DNA from: Agrocybe praecox
Lineage: Eukaryota; Basidiomycota; Agaricomycetes; Agaricales; Agrocybaceae
Reading direction: 5' to 3'
Assembly (NCBI GenBank): GCA_964017145.1
Contig: OZ024852.1
Location: 2,791,945-2,855,944, forward strand
Length of the DNA stretch: 64,000 nucleotides
Position numbers and translations under genes: made by a program. Below, in pieces: positions 10,770 to 24,170 of this stretch (position 1 is its first letter; every line of letters begins with the position of its first letter). The notes below the pieces were generated by a model. That model worked only from the letters and a program-made list of their open reading frames with translations. It had not been told where the DNA came from and made no database searches.

Positions 10770-12738
10770 ATGGCTACCCTTCTTCCTCCTCCAAAACGAC
10801 AAAAGGTTTACCATGGCATATCCGAACCTGAGAAAGAAGCACCTGAACCTACGTCTAACATCGTTGTTCAATTTGTATCAGAAGAAGATGGAAAAACGAT
10901 AGCGCCACCCGTCAATTTACCTGCGAATGTATCGCGTGAAGGACTGGAAGCTCTTGTTAATGAATTAGGCAAACAGGTGGGATTTACATGATAAATACTA
11001 ATGACTCTTTCCTTGAATTCATCCTTGAGCTAATAGATTGAATCACAATAGGATGAAGATCCTGTCCCATTTTCTTTCCATGTCAAATTGCCAGAAGACA
11101 AAAACGCTATTCCTGGCGCACCAACGCAAGTCGTGATCTCTAAATCGATTGAAGCAGATGTCTTGAATCATCCTTCTGGCGACTTTACGACCGAAGACAT
11201 TATCGTTGTTCATTGTTCACCGCAGAGTGTATTTCGAGTTCGCCCAGCTACAAGGTGTTCATCGACGCTTTCAGGTATACTGTAACCATAATAGACAAGT
11301 TAAAATTGTTTTTAAAATGTATCTTATAGGTCATACATCTCCCATTCTCTGTGCCAACTTTTCACCGACAGGAAATTTACTCGCAACTGGATCTGGGGAC
11401 ACAAATGTGCGACTATGGGATCTAAACACGGAAACACCATCTCATGTCTTGACTGGACATAGAGGATGGGTTCTTTGTGTTGAATGGGAGGCAATGGAGA
11501 GAAAACTGGCTTCTGGAGGGCATGATGGCCATGTCAGATTATGGGATCCTAAGACAGGAAGCCCAATAGGGGATGCTCTAAAAGGCCATTCCAAGTGGAT
11601 TACTTCCTTATCATGGGAACCAATTCACATGTGAGTCTGAATATTTATGGGAATATGGCCATGCGATTAATATGAATTCCAGAAATCCCACCGCGCCTCG
11701 TTTAGCTTCATCGTCGAAAGATGGCACTGTGCGCGTTTGGTCTACTCTGACCCGCCGGACAGAATACACGCTAGGCGGACACTCTGCTAGTGTAAACGTT
11801 GTAAAATGGGGTGGAGGAGGAGGAAAGGGTGTATTGTATACAGCCGGCAGCGATCGTACTGTACGGATATGGGACGCCGAATCTGTAAGCATCGTTTTTG
11901 TCTTTCGACATCCCAACTAAGATAATCCTAGGGGAGACCACTTCACACTTTAAAAGAGCACGCTCATTGGGTCACCACACTCACTTTAAATACCGACTTT
12001 ATCCTACGGACAGGGCCGTTTAACCACACAGGAAAAAAACCTACATCTGACGAAGATGGTACGTTCTATTTTTTTTCTGACAACTTCTATCTAAACTCTG
12101 TATTTCAGCCCAAAAGCTTGCTAAGGAACGTTATGATGCCCTACTAAAAACTACGCCTGAGCTACTCATATCGGGCTCGGATGATCATACTCTTTTCCTA
12201 TGGTCTCCATTCCCTTCCTCTTCCCCTTCGTCAGCAGGTCAATCTAATCAGTCGATAACAAAACCTGTGGGCCGCCTTACGGGCCATCAGCGACAGATCT
12301 CGCACGTTGTATTCTCCCCCGATGGAAAATGGGTTGCTTCAGCTGCTTGGGACAACAGTGTACGCATATGGGAAGGCAGAACAGGAAAATTTGTTGCAAC
12401 ACTCCGTGGTCACGTCGGTGCCGTGTATCGCCTGGCTTGGAGTGCCGATTCCCGTATGTTGATCAGCGCTAGTAAGGATAGCACGCTCAAGGTCCGTTCT
12501 CTCACTCCTTGTTCAAGAGACCATAGTCTAATTGCAATTTATGTGTCTAGATATGGGACTTGAAAACGTACAAGATAAAAAATGATCTGCCCGGACATAC
12601 CGACGAGGTTTACTGTGTGGACTTTGTCGCTGATAAAGTTGTCAGCGGTGGGCGAGATAGAACGGTCAAGATGTACGTATTTATTATTACAGCGATCCTG
12701 AAATTCATTATTAACAGGCCTTTAGATGGAAAAATTAG
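10770..12738 (+). CDS. RSA4: Notchless / Rsa4, WD40 ribosome-assembly factor
   Basis: The start MATLLPPPKRQKVYHG leads into the ubiquitin-like NLE domain (IVVQFVSEEDGKTIAPPVNL, about residues 30-120). A series of WD40 repeats follows: HTSPILCANFSPTGNLLATG, GHRGWVLCVEWEA, GHSKWITSLSWEP, SKDGTVRVWSTL, SDRTVRIWDAES, HWVTTLTLNTDF, GHQRQISHVVFSPDGKWVAS, GHVGAVYRLAWSADSRMLIS and GHTDEVYCVDFVADKVVSGG. In yeast and animals this protein recruits the AAA ATPase Rea1/Midasin through its N-terminal domain to release factors from pre-60S ribosomes. That role is taken from the family. There are about seven introns. The last exon is only 13 nt (12726-12738) and completes GRDRTVKIWKN. Using a nearer acceptor at about 12717 would instead add an unrelated tail. 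Confidence 0.93.
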
Positions 12739-15700
12739 ATTGTGGATTCCAGGATGTCTTGATTTACGGCTTCACGTTCATCTATCCCTTTTCGTAGGCA
12801 TGGGAGTAAAACACTTCAGTTCATCGATTCATTACAATTCCACAAGTTTGTGACAGGGCACTGTTTTCGATGAAACTCACGTTGACTCCCAGTGCTGAGC
12901 ATTCCTTTCATAAGTTTTGTGATTGGCAATTGTCGACAATGACCTTGATTATTTAAGCTTATGCTTCTCTGTCTAGTAGAGGATCGCAGAAGCCAGTGAT
13001 GAATCGACGCCTGCTGTTATCTGTCATAATCCAAGACGGAGCCAATGCTTCATCGACAGAAGAATTATATTCTATCTATATCCGGACCTGCATGAGAAGT
13101 TACAATCACATTAGGTCACTAGGAAGTCGGATCGACGTCTCTATTACTCGTCTGACATATAATCGCAGAATAGCAAAGGCGTGGTTTCCAGGCAACTTCA
13201 ACGTCTATCATCATCCTGTACAAGATGCTTTTCCGAATCGTCTACACAGATGTTTCATCCTGCTTTATTTATTTACTTGTTGCGGTGATTGTGGCACTTG
13301 CCTGGGTATCGGGGGTGGTTGCCTGGTCTCAACAGCAACGTCGAGGTCAAAACCCTGAACTGAAGCGTGTAAATATGTTTTCCGTTTTCCGGCGTAACGC
13401 ACTCGTGTTTTTTTCTGTGTCCCGATTTCTCATGAGTAGACCGTGACGCGAAAGTCGCGGGTCCGTTTCTATGCTGGATCCACAACGTCATAACACCATG
13501 GGTTGAAATCATCCTCTGGCCCACATATGTATAATCACAACTGATTCTTTATTTTCCGTGGATAAGTGTTTTCGATACAACACTTGGCCTTCGCCTGACT
13601 GAGGGAAAAAACTAACGACTTGTCGTTAGTTTTTTTTCATCTCACCGTCCCTTTTTTGCGCCGTGACGAAGTTCAAATGGATCAACCCGCGCATATGGTT
13701 TTGCACTCCATAATAATAATAAAGAATATATTTAGGTATCATGATTTTGATGCCGCAAGCTTGACAATGTGTTTGTACACCAGGTGGCTCACAATAAAGT
13801 TGTGTTGCCAACTTGACTTTTCCAATAACTGCTGACTGGTATTGAATCCCGCTGGGTAATCATAGGGCCCGGGAATCGGGATGAGATACATCTTCGGCGG
13901 TTATCACCTCGCATAAAGCGCCGTCAGCGACTAGTTATAATCGTCTCAAGCCTGACCAGAGTGCACATATTTGATCTGGAAACGCGAATACGTCGTGGCC
14001 GCAGTAGGGACTATCTTTGGGCCCTGAGCAGCGCTACTGTTCATATCGCCCATAGAGTTGGATGACTTCTAAAAAACCCATGAGGTAGTACACAAGCCAG
14101 ATCAAGGAACCACACAACGTATGAAGGTTTTCCTGGGTAAAACCAGAAAGGATATGCACCAAGTTTATTGCACAAGTGTAAATTTCGCCCTGCAGCTATG
14201 TGTCACGGTGTATTTTTTGTCCCTCTTTGCTACACAGCACTTTTTTCATCAATGTGCGTTACAGCACATCCATTGAATCATGATTAAAATGTATATCCAG
14301 GGATTCCAGGGATGTGAAGAAATTCGGCAAGATGTGAGTTTGCATAGCTTCATTCTATGATTATTTTTCGTGCCTTCCTCCAATGGTTTCCTTCAGTCCG
14401 AGCCATCGCGTAGGTAATGGTTCTGGCGAGTGTCGCGGAACGTCAGGAAGCATATTCAGCCATTGCCCAAATAGACAGTGTATCATATGCCCATGAAATA
14501 TGTTGGGGTACTGGCATTCCGGTCATCATTGTGAAATATTTGAGGTTGATACATACTGAGAAAGTCCGATGCGTGACACCGGCCATACTCTCCAGTATCT
14601 CCGTTGTATGACTAAGATTACAAGATGGGTATCAATTATGGTTTTCCAAGGTGGATTAGAGAGCAACGTTCGCCGAAGTAGATTAGAGAGGAATTTTACA
14701 GAGAACAGAGTAGCTGGGAATGCATATAGCTCATGCGCATAGATGTTGACTCTGGACAGGAAAAAAGATTGATTGATACATCCGCCAAGTAAGAAGAATA
14801 GAGTTCACACACGAGAATAAACAAGCTCTAGACAATTACCCTTTACCTAGAAAGAACCTAGATGTACAGCTCGGCGGAACAAGCGAATTGGGAATATGTA
14901 TCCATGAGATTCGGCGAAAAGGAGAACCTTGACAATCAAGTGTAAAAATATCGTTTAGTTCGATGTTCTCCTGCAGTGCCCTCCGACACACATCACATTC
15001 GGCAGTATCCCTGCCTCTTGGAAGGTCGGTCCAGGTCGGTCCGTGCACAGAGAGTGGGTCCGTAACAAGTCGAATATTTGTGCCCATGGGAGAGATCCCA
15101 GGATATTCGGATAGTAGTCCCCAGTTGGATGACTGCTGGGTATTTAGGACCTAGGTCCGTTTCCGCATCACAGTTCCACGCTGCCTCATTAGCCAGGGAA
15201 AAACCTTGCAGCACGGATCCCAGAACAGATCCTGGGAGCTCAGAGCGTATCGAAAGATGGAAACAGACTGACAATATGGAGCCCGAGTTATTTGTCAGAA
15301 CAGAACAGACAAGTAGCAACGGAAGGATGAATCTAAGTAAAACTCGTAGTAAGTGAAGGATGTGGGGGACAATTGTAAATGTTACACGTTGAGAATATTT
15401 GGTGACATGTGCCGCTTGAAATTTAACAATGACTGATCAATCCTGAGTTTTCAAAACGCAGTATAATTCCTTCGAAATATCAGTTGATTTCTGTATTCGT
15501 ACTAGAAGATGTGTCATTTCTTACCTTTCTTGTCTCCGCTTTTTTCAGAATGTTTAAGCGAAAGTTAGGAGGAAGGAAAAAGAGAGGAACGACTGGAGTG
15601 ACGGAACCTGGTCACCGTCACAGTTTAAACATTTAATATTTAAGTTTGATGGACCCCGACTCTTTCTCAAAAACTCCGAGTAACAGATCCTGGTCAGACT

Positions 15701-16459
15701 TGGGTCAGACTGTCAGGACTCGAGGGCTGTACGATGATGTTGTGTATATATTTTATTCGTGTAAGTTATCTGTCTCTTGTGAGGCTCTAGCATACGCAGT
15801 AAATAATATATCTCCGATATCTGAAACAATTCCTTCCTTCGCTCGCCCGGTACGGCGGAGATTCAAACTAATAATCATCTGAGAGCCGAGTACCCGAGAA
15901 GTTGAATCGGCAGTTCAAAAGAGGTGAGAAAAATATTTTCCATACCGGCAATCCATAAATTAAAGAATGTATTAAAACACATCGCTTCAAAGTGCTCAAA
16001 CGTTAGGAAAGTTAGGCAAGTAAGCAAATCTGTACTTCCATTGTTGATATGCCGGGCCAACCGATAACAGAAGTCCGGCCACTATGGTCGGTTATGGTTC
16101 TATTTGCCGGTCGGTAAGTCAAGCCTCGATCATGATCAAGTTGCGATCAGAAAAACCTGTACGTAAAGCTTGCGTAAAGCGCGTAAAAGTAGACGTAAAC
16201 CCTGCCTTTTATGGTATTTATTCTTTGATGAATAAAGGAAGCACAAGACTGATAATTATACAGGATTTTCAAAAAAAATCATATAACAGAGATAATATCC
16301 TTCAAGTAATTACGCCGTATGTGACTCACATTTCTGGTATCCTAAATTTCTCTCTGCCCGGAAACGATGAAGAGATCAAAATATTTGGAGGTTCACGGTT
16401 TGTTTAGTTTTCTGGATATTATCTACGACATCAGACAAGGTCACATCTTTATTCAATTT
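12739..16459. other. gene-poor stretch, 3.7 kb
   Basis: No coding exon with protein-like composition was recognised on either strand. The open frames here are short and overlap on opposite strands. It contains the perfect hairpin described at 13606-13635 and ends at the MITE-like element. Confidence 0.45.
13606..13635. repeat. perfect inverted repeat, 14-bp arms, 2-bp loop
   Basis: The arm AAAAAACTAACGAC (13606-13619) is followed by TT and its exact reverse complement GTCGTTAGTTTTTT (13622-13635). Such a near-continuous palindrome can extrude as a cruciform, form a hairpin RNA, or be a target or footprint of a transposon. It lies about 0.9 kb past the Notchless gene, too far for its normal 3' end. 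No gene is seen beside it. Confidence 0.8.
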
Positions 16460-16811
16460 CTGAGACGGTGAAAAAATAAATGCATTTTAAATTATGCTAA
16501 CGAAAATCTCTGAGTAATGGCCCTGGTGACACAACATGTCCTTGCGATGTCCACGACGACATTTGCACCTGTTCTTGGGCACTCGCACGCCTAGAGGCTA
16601 GTACGTGTGGGCATCCTGGTGGATCCATAAGGAATTATCCCTACCAAATTAAATAGACGATATAGGGGATAATATAAATGAGATAAGCACTACACACATA
16701 ATAAGAGTACAGGATGGGCAAGTCAAGGACATGTTGTGTCACCAGGGGCCATTACTAGAGGATTTTCGTTGACCCAATTTGAGATGGCCATTGATTGCTT
16801 CACCGTCTCAG
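16460..16811. mobile_element. MITE-like non-autonomous element with long terminal inverted repeats
   Basis: The two ends are inverted copies of each other over about 90 bp. The left end begins CTGAGACGGTGAA and the right end, read on the other strand, begins the same way. The pairing resumes with AACGAAAATC, then AGTAATGGCC, and CTGGTGACACAACATGTCCT close to the inner edge. By eye the arms are roughly 80% alike, and the inner 20 bases are identical. The 352-bp unit has no ORF, so it needed a transposase from elsewhere. ATTT lies directly outside both ends (16456-16459 and 16812-16815), a possible 4-bp target duplication. The AT-rich setting makes that weak. The superfamily is not recognised. 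Confidence 0.75.
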
Positions 16812-16815
16812 ATTT

Positions 16816-19800
16816 CTTAATTTAACATGATTAATTTTATATGTCTATGGCATATGCGCAAGTCGAACATTCCGACTCGGCGGTGCTGGCAGGTCAAGAT
16901 ACTCGCACAGGGTGTCCATCTGTATCACTGGGCCACAAAGCACAGGCCAGTGGACCGTGGTCACTGGTCGGTATAGTACAGATTCTCATATATTTTAAAA
17001 ATTAAAATGGTGGGACGGTTGGCATGTTACCCGTCGGACGGGATACTAACAACCTGAGAAATAATGCGCATGAGATAACGCGTGATCAGTGATTCCAATC
17101 CGTTTCCATGACCCACCCTTCAGTCCAAGCTCCTGCAAGAGTAAATTTGGAGCCATGAGAGATTGACAACACGATGCAAGTCGGAACTTGGAACGGCTCG
17201 TCGCTTCGTGCATTGGTCAAAGGTACATTCAGGCGCCGTCGGGACGTCTCTATCTCAACGGTGTTAACTATGGACCTATCGTGTTGGGGTTAAATCATAT
17301 TTGTCAGTTCTTTCAACTCTTCCATAGCATGTAGTTAGGCCACTGTATCGGCCAAATCACGCACGTACGCACGCAGGCGCACGGGGATATTTTCTCGTGG
17401 CTATGACCTCGGTGCGGGCCATTTCGGTGGTTTCCCCGGCTAACGTGATAATGTTAGAGCTGAGAAGTCCATAGAGATCTCTTTCGTTTGCGAATACACA
17501 GGAGGCTACGAGGCTGCACAAGGAAAGTACAAAGGAAATTTAGCAATTAGAATCCATTACCTTGGGCCTCCTTAAGCCCTATCATATCACTTCTTCATGT
17601 GGTTGGCTGAAATTATGCGATAAGACAGGATAATACGAAATACGATTTGTTTCCCCTAGATTTCTGGTTGGTGGGACAAATGTAAATTCAATCGTAGTTT
17701 GAAGTATCCTGCAGATGCCTATCGTCCCTGCAAATATATTCTCAGACTCAGTCTGTGTTGCTAAAATCTAAGACTCTTCGAAATAATATCGGAATACTGA
17801 CCCTTCCTCGCTGCTTCAACGAGATATGGTCTAATATATGCAATTATGGATTCGTCATTTTTTGATGTCTTTATTATCAAAGCGGAAGATGCTCGAGGAT
17901 TCAGGACACTCGAGGAGTCAGGACAACTCAAGGAACTTTTCACTTGAAAATCTGAAGTACATAGATAAGGTTTAATTTAAACCGATTTGTTCGCCCAACT
18001 GCTGCGGAGCAATTGCGTACCACCAGATGGCTCCCTGTGTAGTGTGGCGAACGTGAACCTATTGTGCCACGGCACAAATATATAGGGATCGCCAACTCCA
18101 ACAAAAAGGGAATCAGAGTGCCATATGAGGCAAGGCAGAAAAACACGGAGGTTCTCACGATGTTCTCTTTGAAAATACAAATCCATGAGGATTTTCTATT
18201 AAAAAGACCCTGAAAATTGACTTGAAGACGTTGGAAATCTTCAGGACACGTTCGACGATGCTGAATATCGAATATCCTTGGGACATTCGATGAAAGTACA
18301 CAAGCCGAATTCGGCTTGGTACACAAGTGGTGCCGTTCAATGCCGCGTATCATAGCATGCGCTTAGCATGCGCGATGTTTGAACTTGCTTTGAAATAAGG
18401 AACTTGAATAAAAAGCTGGTTCTCCGTTTGAAGTTGCCTAGGCATGTGCCTTCTCATTGAATTTAGTATTATTATGTAGATCAGGGCTAGTACCTGAGGC
18501 ATTCTCATCGATTTGTTAAAATTGCTAACAAGCCTGTCATATAAAGTCTCTACACTCATTATATGGTCCATCCGGATTCCGAACCAGAAGTACTAATGCG
18601 TCTTTCCAGACGAGTTGGCCGTCGCCACCACCATGCCAAGTGGCAATGTCATGGGAAAGCGAATCAGCTTAATAAGCGTTGCAAGTCCTAAATTCGGAGA
18701 AACATCTCCGTGGACAAGTGTGTCTTTCTTCCTTTGCATGCTCAGAGAAAATTCATTTCTGGCTTCTTGGAAGCTTCCTAATCGCCGTCGTAGCTCGATG
18801 AGGAGCCTCAAACTATGGGTCTAAAGCTTGTCGTCTCATAAGCTTGTAGGTTTTTAGAAAGATCCACCCTTGTCGGCGGTTGATAAAATAGAGTGCGTGG
18901 GTGTGAGATACAGCAAAGCAAGTTCCGCGTCACAGTTCGCTACAGGAAGCGTCAAAGCACCTGCGAGAGTAGAAACGGAATTATTTAAGGTAACCTTCTT
19001 GAAATTTTATTCAAAGTATATCCCCGGATGTGTCACGTTCGGATGACGGCGATGATGATGATCCTTGAGCTTGACCATCGATATTTTTAGGTTTATGGTT
19101 CTACCTACTAGCTGTACTTCTCTTCCAACACGATTCGTCTTTCAATGGTTTCTAAAATTCCTGGGCATATGGATATACATACATTCATCAAATTCCCGAG
19201 TAATATCCGTGAGTACCGTCTAAAGATGTGTTTCGCAGTGACATTTTGTGGACCATACCGACACATTGGAATGCCTAGAGTAATGCGTTGGCCATTGTGG
19301 AGTTACAATAATAGTACGTCCCTGTAGCCAGCCAGCTTAGTTAGTATGTGTATATGATCCCTTTAAAATACAAGGACGGAGGATCCTGCTAGCCGTGTGA
19401 GAATTTCTTAATAAAATCCCAACTGGAACGACACGCCTCCTGGTACGATCCCACAACAGTCAATTCCGCCTTGGTAAACGTCCGATCCCCAACCCATATT
19501 ATGTATCATGGGAACTTACGAGTCCATATAGGTATGGACGTAGAGTATGTGTCGCGAAGAGGTTCAAAGAAGTCCTTTGTACTTCATTTCATCTCAAGCG
19601 GCGAAAGACATAGGAATATTTGGTCGTGTGTATTAGTGACGACCCTGGGTTCCAATCAATAGGAAAAGGTTGACTGCGTAGCTTATCCCAAGTTTACGCG
19701 TCCGCGGGTACTAAACAAATGCCCAGTAAGTCGTATCGTTTATTCACGTTCACAGCAAGGAGTCAAGTCATCCCAACCGTTCGCATCCAACAGTCAGGCC

Positions 19801-22800
19801 CAGTACGCATCGAATCCGCCCTGTCAGGTTACTATTCCATTTTTGCCCTTGTTCCTTAAGGCCGTAAGCGTCGTGCACATAACCTCCCTGAGGCCTTGGG
19901 AGGGTTCTTTTATGCGCCTCGTGTTCCCATCCAAAGCGCATTTATCTTTTCTGGGCTATCCTTTGAAAAAAGTTATGGGAATGTGAGAAGGGCAGGCCCA
20001 GGCGTGACCCATCGGTGCGGTATCCCCTGGTGTTCGACTTGGTACGATGTACCGATGATATCCCACACACGCGTAGCTATGACCCGATGAATGAAAACCA
20101 ATGTTGAGTGAGCATCCGAAATGAAAGCATCGAAGAAAAAAACTGAACGCACTGAATGAATTAATGTCGCGATTTTTCTTGCTCACATGATTATGACCGT
20201 GAACAGACACTTGGACATATTTGAACATTGCTTGCTTGCTTGAACCCTGGCAGCCGAACCTTTGGGATTTTAAAGTTTGACTGGCCCCAATCCCGACGCA
20301 TTTCGCGAACTTTGGATAACAAGCTTATGCGATACATCCAATCAGGACGTCGTGTCTTTTCTGTTCGCTAGAACCGCTGAGGGTTTAGAGGACGGCATGT
20401 TACGGCGTAGCAGGGTTTAAGTCCTGGTGCCACTGAGAGAATAAATATATCGTGCGGAGCACAGTCCTCAGCTAGCAGCTACGTTGTTAACTAGCGAGTT
20501 ATTTGAAGAACACAATACACTTAAATAAGCTGGCAATGCGGGAAGCTAGGGAATGAATGACATTCTGGTCTATGTGTGGGCCACTTCTCTTCCATGCTAT
20601 GTACCGAGTGTTCCCTTCCAGACCACCTGTGTGTAAATGCAGACATGAACGTGAAACCTGAAGGGCAGGCAGCGATAAGTATTCACTCACAGACACGCGC
20701 CCTTGAGTTGTTCGCACGTCGGCCGGCAGTCTTTTTGTCACACCTAGTGTGCGAGCACCCATTGCCTTGTAAAGCTTTCTCAAGCAATTCTTTACAGCAC
20801 TTGGTGCAATAAAGTAAGCATGAATGATACATAACAATGATGTGAGCCCCGTTCATGTCCTTCTGAGTCTGATTTCATCTCAGCGTGTGAGTGGCCTTGC
20901 GATGGCAGTTCAAGTCGTACAGAGCAACCCATTTTTGAGACCCTAGGCTGTGGGCACTGAGTAAAAGATTCCTGAAATTCTTAGAACAAGGGATTTACTC
21001 ACGGGCCTTGACTAATATAACCCAAAGGTTCACAGTTTCATCATAGTACCATGCACAGAGTCCTTGTCTATTTCCAGTGGAAACATGGGGATGGGCGCCC
21101 ATCTCTGCAACGGGATAACTGATACTGATGTCTGTGAGCATATGTTTTGTCCATGATTGGCGTGGGCTCCAAAGTGGCCGTCGCACAGGATACTTGAAAG
21201 AGACAAGACAACCGTGATTTTCGTTTCGGTGATGGTGATGGTACCGGTACAAGGAAAAATCACGGGATTCCCAGAGCGAGTGCGCATCAACGACGCGCTG
21301 CATCGGAGGTCAAATTCTAAATATAGAAAACACGCGTGTAAAGCACATATGTACCAGTAGTCGTGGTGATTACCGTCCGTAAAAGTTTGACAAACGTTGT
21401 ACATGCCGGACAGAAATATACCCAAACCTTTCACTTTGGTCTCGCCTTTAACCTCTCTTTTCATGGAAAAATGGAATGCAAACAAAAATTAGAGTGGCAG
21501 GCCTGTAGTACTATGTGCGACACTTAAGATATCCCCTAAGTCCCTAGTCCGGGACTCTAACACAAGAATTTCGAAGTCCATGATTTACACGTCCATGTGT
21601 ATGACTACTGCGCCACAAAGACCGCTTTCCCTCGATACATGGGCCCGAGATTACCCAGGTACTCGCACGCATTAAATAAGTAGGCAGTAGGCAAAAAGGA
21701 ACGCGGACAGGGTCCAAGTTTTTAAGCTCGCGAAGAAAGTCAAATTGGAATGAACAATCGGGAAATGAAAAACCTGGGGACAGCTGGCCATGGATACCGG
21801 GAGACTGGTCTATCGATAAGTATGCACAGAAGTTACCACTCCCTTCAGGCTTCCTTCCTTAATTACTTGTATAGTTCTAGTACGTATGCATGGGGTCCTG
21901 ATAAGCAGTAACAGCGATACGACTCAAATTTGGCAGTCGGAAGGAAATTATGGTAAATGAAGACTTCATATCCATAACCTACCTTGACTCTCTGCAAGTA
22001 AATGCATCCATCCCACACTGAGCTCTAAATCCCGCTTGTTTTCCGCCTCTGCACTCGCACGCCGATGTGATGTGTGTGTGTATCTGAATTTCTTGATAGT
22101 ACAGCCATATACAAATTACTGTACCAGCTGGTTGGTCTGGTCATCGCATCGCATCAGAAGTCACTTACACGCTCTGAAATATCCGTTGACAATCGATAAT
22201 CGAATCAATGAATTTTCAGTCAGTTCATAACAAAACGGTCATGTTGCCTAGGCTAATACCTACTGATCTATACGGATCGGATACATACATTCCAACTTCT
22301 GAGATGCCTGCCTGCCTACCTGCTCGCCTAGGGGCCTGTCTCCAAACTTTAGCGAAGAGGAGGTCCACGTACAGTGATTTCGATCGTGATCAGACAGAGT
22401 TTCTTAAGAACCCAACCCGAGTTTCTAAGTTCATGTAATGCATGCATGCCTCCTTTCAGAGAAATGAAGCTGAAAGGATGATGATGATGATGATTCGGCT
22501 CGTGTCATGAGCTGATAATCGGCAGCTATTTATAGATTCTCACTCAGGAGTTGCCTAAAAAAACATTCACATAAATCCTTCCTGCTATACGAAGTCGTTG
22601 CTGCTACACACGCCGACACAATTCGGCTCTACATACTACTTCTTAAGTCTTCCATGTATAAAGTCCAATAAAAGTTCCCAGCACGTCTATCATAATCACT
22701 CAGAGTTCAATATATTATATATACCTAATCTTTCTCTCCGGGTTGGTACTATCGATGCGAGTAGCATTATATACATCGGATTCTGGCTATAAGTGGCATG

Positions 22801-24060
22801 CTACCTACCTACCTACTGGTGCTGCTTCGAAAGCCGATGCATTTCAAAACCTGAACGTGGATTCCCAGGGGAGCAATGAGGCAAACGTCGGACTCACGAC
22901 GGCGGAGCGCAGCCGCTGTGCACCTAGGAGTTAGTCACCGTTACTTATGTACCTATGTACCTATAAAATGCCTATTACTAGTATAGTAATCGTGTTAACA
23001 ATCAAAATGGACGAGGCGAAGCCATCCGTGGGTGTCTCACTTACCAAGTCTTCTTATCCTGTCATAGAGGCGTAAGGAAATACGTCAAGGGGGGGCGTTG
23101 GCAAAGAAAATTAGAAACGGTAGGAAATAGAAATGAGAATTCGAATCAGGCCTGCAAAATTTAAGAACGGATGTGTAAGTATATACTCTCCAGACCGCTT
23201 AATTATTTTCGTTCTTGAGCATTTATTATAAATATACTAAGACCATAGAAGGAAGATAATCATCCGACTGTCTCAGACTCGAAACCGGAGCTTGAGATGC
23301 ACGCCTGCAAGCAAGCACTAAAAGTTGGAGTGAGAGAGAAATAATAATCATCTTACTCCTTCCTGCGCACTTAATCAAGCCTATTTCCACAAAAGTAGAG
23401 AAATTCACTCGATCCGTCAATTAATACTTAATTATAATATATTGAATCATATCATACACGATAGATAATGCGGTGCATGCGCGCGCGTACGTCGCTTACC
23501 TTGCCTTAATGAAGAGAAACCACCATGCTCATTCAGGACTAAAGATTGAACAACGATAGAAATACATACAACAATTGATTGGTTTTTATGGCAATTACAA
23601 AGCTACATAGAGTGTAGCAGTAGCAGTAGGTAGCAGTAGTAAAGTAAGAGAATTAAAAGAAAAATAAAGGGAAACAATTAAGCTTTGAATTATACGAAAT
23701 ACTAATCACAAAACAAAAAAGCGTTGTGGTACAGAGGAGACATGATTTGAGGAGTACAAGAGAGAAAGAAAAAGAGAAGTTGAAGTCGTATTAGACAGTG
23801 GGAGTAAGTAGAAAAAACCTAAATGGCACAAGAAACAACATACAAACAATGGACGGGCAAAAAAGAAGAAAAAAGACATTAAAAAACTTATAATTGTTAT
23901 CGTATTCGTATGCATTTCGCATACATGATTAAGGAGAAAAATGTAAAGTGTGTGTGTGCGAGAGTACGTTCACAAGTGTGAGAGATGAAGAGGAGAAATC
24001 ATCTCAAAGGTCGTTAATGGGAAATAGTCAAGAGAATAATAATAAGTGAACAAATGTTGT
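16816..24060. other. gene-poor stretch, 7.2 kb
   Basis: I see no gene. Longest frames such as 21030-21485 (-) and 17940-18353 (-) lack recognised motifs and sensible intron structure. Small sequence oddities include AGCATGCGC repeated twice near 18356-18375, and short ATG/GAT, CTAC and TACCTA runs near 22440-22960. The region may be decayed transposon or pseudogene DNA, but I could not name any remnant. Confidence 0.4.
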
Positions 24061-24170
24061 TATTGGAGACGATGATGATACCGATGAGATGATGAGGAAG
24101 ACAATGATGATGATGCCAATGCGATGATGACGATGATAATGCTGAATGATGATTATGATACTGATGATGT
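24061..24170. repeat. imperfect GAT/ATG trinucleotide-rich microsatellite
   Basis: The stretch is dominated by GATGAT-type triplets with interruptions (for example ATGATGATGATGCCAATG). The open frames it creates on both strands are low-complexity and not counted as genes. Confidence 0.7.

Noticed and set aside
20370..20440. tRNA-like T-arm word GGGTTTAAGTCC
   Set aside because: No matching A box, anticodon arm or acceptor stem could be formed around it.
21030..21485. 151-codon - strand frame
   Set aside because: Composition somewhat protein-like but no family motif, start context or introns; may be a relic at most.
24061..24170. Repeated GATGAT units as a possible CRISPR-like array
   Set aside because: Simple triplet microsatellite without regular spacers, in eukaryotic DNA.
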